Below are positions 7,577-14,046 of a stretch of DNA of 64,000 bases, piece by piece (position 1 is the stretch's first letter; every line of letters starts with the position of its first letter). Source of the DNA: Salinimicrobium catena. Its GTDB lineage: Bacteria > Bacteroidota > Bacteroidia > Flavobacteriales > Flavobacteriaceae. Made by a program: the position numbers and the translations under genes. The notes under the pieces were generated by a model. The model made no database searches and was not told the origin of the DNA. It saw nothing but the letters and a program-made list of their open reading frames with translations. The stretch covers positions 1-64,000 of the forward strand of contig NZ_FNGG01000003.1 in assembly GCF_900102915.1 (NCBI RefSeq). Direction: 5' to 3'.

Positions 7577-9781
7577 TTATTCACGTGAGACCTTATCGAT
7601 ACCGTTTATTTTTTTAAGGTGGTCCATTAATTTCTTCAGAATGCTGTTGTTCTTGACGATCACCGTTATCCTGCCTGTAAAGACCCCGTCTGTACTGTCA
7701 AAATTAATATTTCTAATGTTGACGTTCATGTTGTTGGAGATCTCCTTCGTCACATCATTTACCAGCCCCAGGTTGTCTATTCCGGTAAGTTTGATCACCG
7801 CTTTGAACTCTTCCTGGGTAGAATCTTTCCATTTAGCCTGAATGATCCTGTACGCGAAATTGCTCTGTAGCTGAATGGCATTGGGACAATCCTTTTTATG
7901 TACTTTGATGCCTTCGCTTACCGTCACGAATCCAAAGACATTATCGCCCGGAATGGGGTTACAACAGTTTGCTAATTTGTAATCCAGCACCTCCTCATCT
8001 TTCCCGAAAACCAGCTGGTCATATTGGGCGGTGATCTCATCCTTGTCGATATCCTGCGGCTGATTCGGTTTCCTGATCTTATTCTTAAAGAAACTTACCA
8101 GGGCATTGCTTCGGGAAGCCGCGTAATCTTTGAGCTTTTGGTTGTCTATTGTTCCCACGCCCACCCGGTAGAAAAGGTCCAGGCTGGTTTTTAGCTTGAA
8201 ATAGATCACCAGCTCGTTCACCGTCTTTTCATTGAACGGGATCTTTTGAGCCCTCAGTTTCCTGGCGAGAATGGCCTTACCTTCCTCGGCTATGTTCTTT
8301 TTCTCTTCTTTTAAAGAGGATTTTATCTTGGCGCGGGCCCTTGCCGTGGTGGCATAGTCAAGCCAGTTGGAGTTGGGTTTGGCTTTTTCTGAAGTGATGA
8401 TCTCCACCTGGTCCCCGCTGTTTAGTTCTGTGCTTAAGGGCACCAGCTTGCCGTTCACCCGGGCGCCGCGGGTTCTTAACCCTATTTCTGTATGTATGCT
8501 GAAGGCAAAGTCCATAGGGGTCGCTCCCTTCGGAAGGGATTTTAGGTCTCCCTGTGGTGTGAAGACGAAGATCTCTTTGGAGTACAGGTTTAGCTTGAAC
8601 TGCTCCACAAAATCTACGGCGTTCACTTCTGAATTTTCCAGTGCCTCCTGAAGTTTGTTCACCCATTCCTCCAGCCCGTCTTCCTGGTTGCCCTGCTTGT
8701 ACTTGTAATGCGCCGCGTAACCTTTTTCGGCGATCTCGTTCATGCGCTCACTGCGTATCTGCACCTCCACCCAGCGGCCTTTAGGCCCCATCACGGTGAT
8801 GTGCAAAGCTTCATATCCTGTGGATTTTGGAGAAGAGATCCAGTCGCGCAACCTGGTAGGGTTAGGCCTGAAGTGATCTGTCACTATCGAATAGATCTTC
8901 CAGGCAAGGAATTTCTCGTTCGCCGGATTGGTCTTATAGATGATCCTTACCGCAAACTTGTCATATACCTCGTCAAAGCTCACGTTCTGGTTCTTCATCT
9001 TCCTGCGTATGGAATAGATGGATTTTGGCCGGCCTTTGATGGTGTACTCGATACTTTCCTTGTCCAGTGACTCCTGTATGGTATGTGTGAACTCCTCTAT
9101 GTATTTATCCTGTTCCTCCTTGCTCTCGCGTATCTTCTGAAGGATCTCGTTATACACTTCAGGTTCAGTGTATTTTAACCCCAGGTCTTCCAGCTCGGTC
9201 TTGATATTATAGAGCCCGATACGGTGAGCCAGAGGCGCGTAAATGTAAAGGGTTTCCGAAGCGATCTTTTCCTGCTTGTCTGTACGCATGGAATCCATGG
9301 TCTGCATGTTGTGCAGCCTGTCTGCGATCTTGATGATAATTACCCGCACATCGTCATTGAGGGTAAGCAGCATTTTCCTGAAGTTCTCCGCCTGCAGCGA
9401 CACATCCTTGTCGTGCTTTAAATGAGAGATCTTGGTGAGGCCGTCAACGATGCGCGCCACGGTCTTCCCGAACTTTTCCTCGATGTCCTCAAGCGTGTAG
9501 GCAGTGTCCTCAACCACATCATGCAGCAGGGCAGCGGCAATAGAAGTAGCGTCCAGCCCGATTTCTGAAGCCACGATCTTGGCTACGGCAATAGGGTGGA
9601 AGATATAGGCTTCGCCCGACTTCCTTCTCTGGTCTTTATGCGCGTCTACGGCCACGTCAAATGCCTGCCGAATGAGCTTCTTGTCCTCATCGGTCAGGGT
9701 TTGATAGCTTATGCGCAGCAACTCCTTGTACTGCTGGGCAATTTCCTTATTTTCTTTTTCAATAGCGGCGTCCGTCATCAT
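7577..9781 (-). CDS. rel: Bifunctional (p)ppGpp synthetase/hydrolase Rel
   Basis: Cytoplasmic, ribosome-associated stringent-response enzyme of 734 aa. Order of domains: HD hydrolase (about 45-200, with RRKSGEAYIFHP, HD at 87-88 and IKIADRLHNMQT), synthetase (about 240-360, GRPKSIYSIRRKM and TGYEALHITV), TGS (about 400-465, VFTPQGDLKSLPKGATPMDF), a helical/zinc-finger-like region (CCNPIPGD) and a C-terminal ACT domain. The class motif is RLRD at 310-313, the positively charged type found in bifunctional enzymes rather than the acidic one of synthetase-only RelA. The hydrolase residues look intact. It is the first gene of the rel-fur-purA cluster. Confidence 0.96.
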   Translation of the reverse strand: MMTDAAIEKENKEIAQQYKELLRISYQTLTDEDKKLIRQAFDVAVDAHKDQRRKSGEAYIFHPIAVAKIVASEIGLDATSIAAALLHDVVEDTAYTLEDIEEKFGKTVARIVDGLTKISHLKHDKDVSLQAENFRKMLLTLNDDVRVIIIKIADRLHNMQTMDSMRTDKQEKIASETLYIYAPLAHRIGLYNIKTELEDLGLKYTEPEVYNEILQKIRESKEEQDKYIEEFTHTIQESLDKESIEYTIKGRPKSIYSIRRKMKNQNVSFDEVYDKFAVRIIYKTNPANEKFLAWKIYSIVTDHFRPNPTRLRDWISSPKSTGYEALHITVMGPKGRWVEVQIRSERMNEIAEKGYAAHYKYKQGNQEDGLEEWVNKLQEALENSEVNAVDFVEQFKLNLYSKEIFVFTPQGDLKSLPKGATPMDFAFSIHTEIGLRTRGARVNGKLVPLSTELNSGDQVEIITSEKAKPNSNWLDYATTARARAKIKSSLKEEKKNIAEEGKAILARKLRAQKIPFNEKTVNELVIYFKLKTSLDLFYRVGVGTIDNQKLKDYAASRSNALVSFFKNKIRKPNQPQDIDKDEITAQYDQLVFGKDEEVLDYKLANCCNPIPGDNVFGFVTVSEGIKVHKKDCPNAIQLQSNFAYRIIQAKWKDSTQEEFKAVIKLTGIDNLGLVNDVTKEISNNMNVNIRNINFDSTDGVFTGRITVIVKNNSILKKLMDHLKKINGIDKVSRE

Positions 9782-9821
9782 GAATTAAAAGTACGATTTA
9801 CGTTGAAAACAAACAATTATA

Positions 9822-11054
9822 TTATGAACTCAGGTTCCTGAATCTCTTGTACAGCGGCGGGTGCGAGTAATGCACAAAAACGTAAGCCGGGTGCGGAGTG
9901 AGATTGCTGAGGCTGTTCTTGGAAAGCTTCTTCAAACCCGATACCAAAGGTTCTCCGCGGAAGGTTTTTTTCGCGAAATTGTCTGCCTGATACTCAAATT
10001 TTCGGGAGAGGTAGTTCATGATTATCCCGGTAACTTCAGAAATTGGGCTGTACAGGATCCCGAAAGCGATCAGTCCTATATGAAAGCCCGGCTGTTCCAC
10101 GCCCAATGCTTCGGAAAGCAACGGATTTCCAACGAAAAGTGATAACAACCACAGGGTGAATCCGGTGGTAAGTATGCTGATGATGAGGTTTATGATGATG
10201 TGGTTCTTCTTATAATGACCAACCTCATGCGCCAGAACGGCCACGATCTCATCCTCTTCGAGGTCATTGATGAGGGTGTCGTAAAGGGTCACCCTTTTCT
10301 CATTTCCGAAACCTGAAAAATAAGCGTTCGCTTTGGTGCTTCTTTTTGAACCATCTATCACGAAGATCTTTTCCAGGTTAAAACCTTCTTTATGAGCGTA
10401 TGTCTCGATCTTTTTCCGCAGGCTGCCTTCCTCCAGCGGAGTCTGTTTGTTGAACAACGGCACGATAAGACGTGCATAGAACATGTTCAGGAAGATGCTG
10501 AAAACAGCCACCAGGATCCAGGCATACCACCAGAAATCTTCTCCGGCGAACTGGTAGAACCAGATGATGAGCGCCAGGATCCCCCCACCCAATACGATCA
10601 TCATTCCCCAGCCTTTCAGTTTGTCCAGGAAAAAGGTCTTTTTTGTGGTCTTGTTGAAACCAAACTTTTCTTCGATCACAAAGGTGCTGTAGTAGGAGAA
10701 TGGCATCGACAAGATATCACTTGCTAGCATGATGATGCCGAAGAAGATCAGTCCCACCACAATGGCATTATCAGAAATGGAACGGGCTATCCCGTCTACA
10801 TAATCAACCCCGTCGGCAAATAGGAAAGCCAGCAGTACAGCCGTGGAAAAAGAGGAGGAGAGCAGCCCGAACTTGTAACGGGTCTTCTTGTACCGCTGCG
10901 ACCTTCGATACTCTTCTTCGTCAAAAACATCCTGCAGCGACTCGGGTACAGGATCATTAAAATGCATGGCGTTGAGGGCATCCAGGATCTTATCGATCAC
11001 AAAATCCAGGACGATGATGGCAATGATGATGTAAAAAAGGGTTTGTGGCTCCAA
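9822..11054 (-). CDS. M48-family (Ste24-like) membrane metalloprotease
   Basis: Integral membrane zinc endopeptidase of 410 aa related to CAAX prenyl protease 1 (Ste24). Zinc motif HEVGH lies in VAVLAHEVGHYKKNH, and the third ligand region is in YLSRKFEYQADNFA (E of EYQAD). At least six hydrophobic segments surround the catalytic part. The N-terminal FDEEEYRRSQRYKKTRYKFG is typical of the peptidase_M48_N domain. Bacterial relatives act in membrane-protein quality control. The substrate here is unknown. It stands alone upstream of rel, with a 40-bp gap and the same orientation. Confidence 0.93.
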   Translation of the reverse strand: MEPQTLFYIIIAIIVLDFVIDKILDALNAMHFNDPVPESLQDVFDEEEYRRSQRYKKTRYKFGLLSSSFSTAVLLAFLFADGVDYVDGIARSISDNAIVVGLIFFGIIMLASDILSMPFSYYSTFVIEEKFGFNKTTKKTFFLDKLKGWGMMIVLGGGILALIIWFYQFAGEDFWWYAWILVAVFSIFLNMFYARLIVPLFNKQTPLEEGSLRKKIETYAHKEGFNLEKIFVIDGSKRSTKANAYFSGFGNEKRVTLYDTLINDLEEDEIVAVLAHEVGHYKKNHIIINLIISILTTGFTLWLLSLFVGNPLLSEALGVEQPGFHIGLIAFGILYSPISEVTGIIMNYLSRKFEYQADNFAKKTFRGEPLVSGLKKLSKNSLSNLTPHPAYVFVHYSHPPLYKRFRNLSS

Positions 11055-11118
11055 TTTTTGATTTTAATATGATTGTCGGCTAATATAAGTTTTTTACGGA
11101 GTACAGAGTACGGGGAAT

Positions 11119-11150
11119 TGAGTAGTCAGTAATGAGTAGTGAGTAATGAG
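11119..11150. repeat. Degenerate GAGTAATGAG tandem repeat
   Basis: The intergenic stretch 11055-11230 has no gene. It contains short imperfect repeats of the type GAGTAGTCAGTAATGAGTAG, preceded by GAGTACAGAGTACGG. A sequence of the same style lies at 18179-18212. Confidence 0.6.
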
Positions 11151-11230
11151 GCTAAAATTAAAATTTCAACTTTTAAACCACAAACCACGAAACTCGCAAT
11201 CTCGAATCTTAAATTTTGAATCCGGAATTA

Positions 11231-12028
11231 TTAGCGTCTTCGCTGCCTGTTCGCTTCAAAGATCAGGATCCCCGCTGCGACGGAAACGTTCATGGAATCG
11301 ATCTCTCCCTGCATGGGAATGATGATGTTCTGCGTGGTGTTCTCAAGCCATTCTTCGCTCAATCCGGTAGCCTCGGTGCCTACTACAATGGCGCTGGCCT
11401 GCGTGAAATCAATCGTGTCATAAGGTACTGATGCCTGTAAAGCGGCTCCAAAAATGCCGATTTTTCTCTCTTTTAGAAAAGCGATGATCTCTGTTGTGCT
11501 TCCGATAGCGATCTGGTTAGTGAAGACACAGCCTACACTGGACCTGATAATGTTCGGGTTGAACATATCTGTCCGCGGATTGGCAATAAAGACCGCGTCT
11601 ACGGCGGCGGCATCAGCCGTACGCAGTAGGGCACCGATATTTCCCGGTTTTTCGGGGGCTTCGGCGATGAGGATCAAAGGTTGATCGTTCTTTAGCTGCA
11701 CATTTTTCAGGCTCAGGTCTTTGGCTTCGGCTACCGCGATCACTCCCTCGGTGCTTCCGCGGTAAGCGATCTTTTCATAGACTTCCGAAGAAATTTCAAC
11801 GATCTCTGTCCTTTCAGAAACCGGTAATTTCTGTACTTCTTCCGCAGAAAGCAGCACAGGATTGAAATAGATCTCCTTGATGGAATAGCCACCTTTCAGC
11901 GCCAGACTTATCTCCCGCCTGCCTTCAATGATGAAAAGGCCTTCTTTTTTCCTTGTCCTGGATTTTTCCTGAAGCTGCAGCAATCTCTTGATCGCCGGGT
12001 TGTGAAGGCTGCTGATGTGTTTGTGCAT
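11231..12028 (-). CDS. TrmH-family (SpoU) RNA 2'-O-methyltransferase
   Basis: SPOUT-fold enzyme expected to methylate a ribose 2'-OH in rRNA or tRNA using S-adenosylmethionine. An N-terminal substrate-binding domain (about 1-100, LQEKSRTRKKEGLFIIEG) precedes the knotted catalytic domain. The latter shows motif 1 (EAPEKPGNIGALLRTADA, with Asn and Arg), motif 2 (IVVGTEATGLSEEW) and motif 3 (IPMQGEIDSMNVSVAAGILIFE). The length of 265 aa is normal. The exact target nucleotide cannot be told from sequence. It is monocistronic, with a -7 box only 4 bp from the start codon. Confidence 0.92.
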   Translation of the reverse strand: MHKHISSLHNPAIKRLLQLQEKSRTRKKEGLFIIEGRREISLALKGGYSIKEIYFNPVLLSAEEVQKLPVSERTEIVEISSEVYEKIAYRGSTEGVIAVAEAKDLSLKNVQLKNDQPLILIAEAPEKPGNIGALLRTADAAAVDAVFIANPRTDMFNPNIIRSSVGCVFTNQIAIGSTTEIIAFLKERKIGIFGAALQASVPYDTIDFTQASAIVVGTEATGLSEEWLENTTQNIIIPMQGEIDSMNVSVAAGILIFEANRQRRR

Positions 12029-12032
12029 GTGG

Positions 12033-12040
12033 CAAAGATA
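12033..12040 (-). promoter_or_regulatory. -7 box directly before trmH-like gene
   Basis: TATCTTTG on the minus strand, a full match to TAnnTTTG, ends 4 bp before the ATG at 12028, so the transcript would be leaderless or nearly so. No TTG lies at the right distance upstream. Confidence 0.5.
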
Positions 12041-12128
12041 GGAAAGTAGCTTCTTCTGAATAATCTCTGATCAACCCTTTGTTTTTTTAATTCTCAAAAA
12101 AGAAGTAAATTAATTGAAAATCAATGCT

Positions 12129-12572
12129 ATGAAGAAAAAAGACACGAAAAAGAAAACCTTACCGATTGAAAGTGCGTTTAGGGTGCTGAGTTTCATTTTT
12201 GCCGCCATCCTGATAAGTGCCTGCTCAAAGGATATTGTTTTTCCTAATTCTGAAGTGGTGCCCGCGGCCGAAGCTGTGCTTAAAATAGATGAGAATAGCA
12301 GCAATAATTATGAGGTGAAGCTGGTGGTGGAAAATCTTGCCGCGCCCGAAAGGCTTACCCCGTCCCGCAGGAATTATGTGGTGTGGATGGTAACGAAAAA
12401 ACACGGCACCATCAATATTGGAAACCTAAAGGTGAACCGAAAGAACAAGGCAGAACTGGAAACGATGACCCCATACGAACCCATACGGGTCTTTATCACC
12501 GCCGAAGATGGCGATGAAGTGGTGTTGCCCTCCACCCAGGTGGTGCTGGATTCGGGAAAATTTAAAAAATAA
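12129..12572 (+). CDS. Lipoprotein of unknown function
   Basis: A 147-aa exported protein. A basic N-terminus and hydrophobic segment end in a lipobox (LISAC, cysteine near residue 32), so it should be acylated and membrane-anchored. The mature part is a compact beta-rich domain (AVLKIDENSSNNYEVKLVVE, NYVVWMVTKKHGTINIGNLKV, IRVFITAEDGDEVVLPSTQVVL) with an immunoglobulin/transthyretin-like alternation of strands. I do not recognise a family. ATG 12129 is chosen over the TTG at 12114. It converges with the amidohydrolase genes across a small inverted-repeat element. Confidence 0.75.
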   Translation: MKKKDTKKKTLPIESAFRVLSFIFAAILISACSKDIVFPNSEVVPAAEAVLKIDENSSNNYEVKLVVENLAAPERLTPSRRNYVVWMVTKKHGTINIGNLKVNRKNKAELETMTPYEPIRVFITAEDGDEVVLPSTQVVLDSGKFKK

Positions 12573-12577
12573 AAAAA

Positions 12578-12702
12578 TGGCTGTTTTAAAAGCTGTGAAA
12601 TCGTCATTCTGAATTTATTTCAGAATCTACTTTGTTTAAATACCAGATCAATCTGGTAGGATCTGAAACAAGTTATCGACAATTACGTTTTTAAAACAGC
12701 CA
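12578..12702. repeat. MITE-like inverted-repeat element
   Basis: A 125-bp unit bounded by exact 14-bp inverted repeats (TGGCTGTTTTAAAA at 12578-12591, complement at 12689-12702). It contains an inner hairpin (ATTCTGAA/TTCAGAAT) at about 12605-12628. It lies between two convergent genes and could also act as a bidirectional terminator. Sequences of the style GTCATTCTGAA...TTCAGAATCT are familiar as dispersed repeats in Bacteroidota genomes; copy number here cannot be checked in one window. Confidence 0.55.
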
Positions 12703-12723
12703 CTTCATTTTCTTCAGAAGAAA

Positions 12724-14037
12724 TTATTTTTCTTCCTGCTTTTCGAACTTCTCGCTGTACCTTTTTGCCAGCTCTGTCTGGTGACTTTCAAGGCTGATAT
12801 CCCTTCCTTGTATATAAGCCTTTGTGAGTTTATTGGTTCTCATATCAAGAGCGTCGCCTTCGCTGATGAAAAGCGTGGCGTCTTTCCCGACTTCCAGAGT
12901 CCCCATTTGGTCGTCAACCCCCAGGATCTTTGCCGTATTGGAAGTGATCATCTTAAGGGCCTCTTCCTTGTCGGCGCCAAAGGCCACTACCGTTCCGGCA
13001 TAAAAAGGCAGGTTCCTGGAATTCATTCTTTCCATTCCTCCGCTGGTCTCCAGTCCCACCAAAAGGCCTTTTTCATTCAGCAAGTGCGCCATTTTGTAAG
13101 GCAGGTCGTAATCCTGGTCCTCCAGGTTCGGCGTCTCGTGTACGCGGCCTACCAGTACCGGAATATCATTTTCCTTCAATTGGTCAGCTACCTTGAAAGC
13201 ATCGTAACCGCCAACCAGGACCACGTTCTTAAGATCGTGCTCTTTTTTAAAGGCGAGAATGTCAATGATCTCTTTTTCGGCATCGGCGTGAATGTAGATG
13301 CGTTTGTTACCCGCAAAGACGTTTTCCATGGCTTCGAACGGCAGATTGGTATCGGTTCTTGGTCCTGCCAGGTATGCTTTGGCGTTCCTGATGAATTCCG
13401 ATAATTTCAGAAGATCTTTTTCATAATCATCGTTCGGTTTGATACCGGGTTCTTCTCCCTGCCACCAGCGGCCGCGTCTCACGGTGTTTGGCCAGTTGAT
13501 GTGCAGTCCGTCATTTTCTTTAAGAACCGCGTCTTCCCAGTTCCAGGCATCGAATTGCACGATAGAGGAGGTGCCCGAGATCCTTCCGCCACGCGGCGTG
13601 ATCTGTCCGATCAAAACTCCGTTTGGGCGCATGCTTTCCACAACCTGACTTTCGGCATTGTAGGCGATGATGCTGCGCACGTGCGGCAGCATTTCTCCCA
13701 GTTCATCCTCGTCATCAGATTGTTTAACGGCATCTATCTCTACCAGCCCCAGCGTGCTGTTCGGAGCTATGAAGCCGGGGTAAACATGCTTTCCCTGAGC
13801 TTCGATCACTGTGCCCCTGTATGGCATTTTGGTGGAAGTAGCATCGGTAATGGTCCTTATCTTGCCATCTTCGAGGATAATGAGGCTGTTCTTGATCACT
13901 TCGCCGTTCCCAATATGGGCGGTTGCGCCTACAATGGTTACGGGAGTGGTTTGTTCGGGTGCCGGGGTTTGCTGAGCAAAAACGGTGGCGCTGATGAAAA
14001 GCAGGACCGGCAGGAGGTTTATCTTGAAAAATTTCAT
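12724..14037 (-). CDS. Exported amidohydrolase-fold protein lacking the metal-site HxH
   Basis: A 437-aa protein with a signal peptide (to about residue 21, FAQQ), then a urease/imidazolonepropionase-type composite beta domain and a TIM-like barrel, ending in the family-typical TLEVGKDATLFI segment. Active members have PGFIDxHxH at the first strand. Here residues 87-95 read PGFIAPNST, so the aspartate and both histidines are lost. A later IYIHAD might keep one ligand. It is therefore likely a non-catalytic partner. It lies 9 bp downstream of the 988-aa amidohydrolase, in the same operon, and may form a complex with it in the periplasm. Confidence 0.82.
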   Translation of the reverse strand: MKFFKINLLPVLLFISATVFAQQTPAPEQTTPVTIVGATAHIGNGEVIKNSLIILEDGKIRTITDATSTKMPYRGTVIEAQGKHVYPGFIAPNSTLGLVEIDAVKQSDDEDELGEMLPHVRSIIAYNAESQVVESMRPNGVLIGQITPRGGRISGTSSIVQFDAWNWEDAVLKENDGLHINWPNTVRRGRWWQGEEPGIKPNDDYEKDLLKLSEFIRNAKAYLAGPRTDTNLPFEAMENVFAGNKRIYIHADAEKEIIDILAFKKEHDLKNVVLVGGYDAFKVADQLKENDIPVLVGRVHETPNLEDQDYDLPYKMAHLLNEKGLLVGLETSGGMERMNSRNLPFYAGTVVAFGADKEEALKMITSNTAKILGVDDQMGTLEVGKDATLFISEGDALDMRTNKLTKAYIQGRDISLESHQTELAKRYSEKFEKQEEK

Positions 14038-14046
14038 ATCAGTTCT

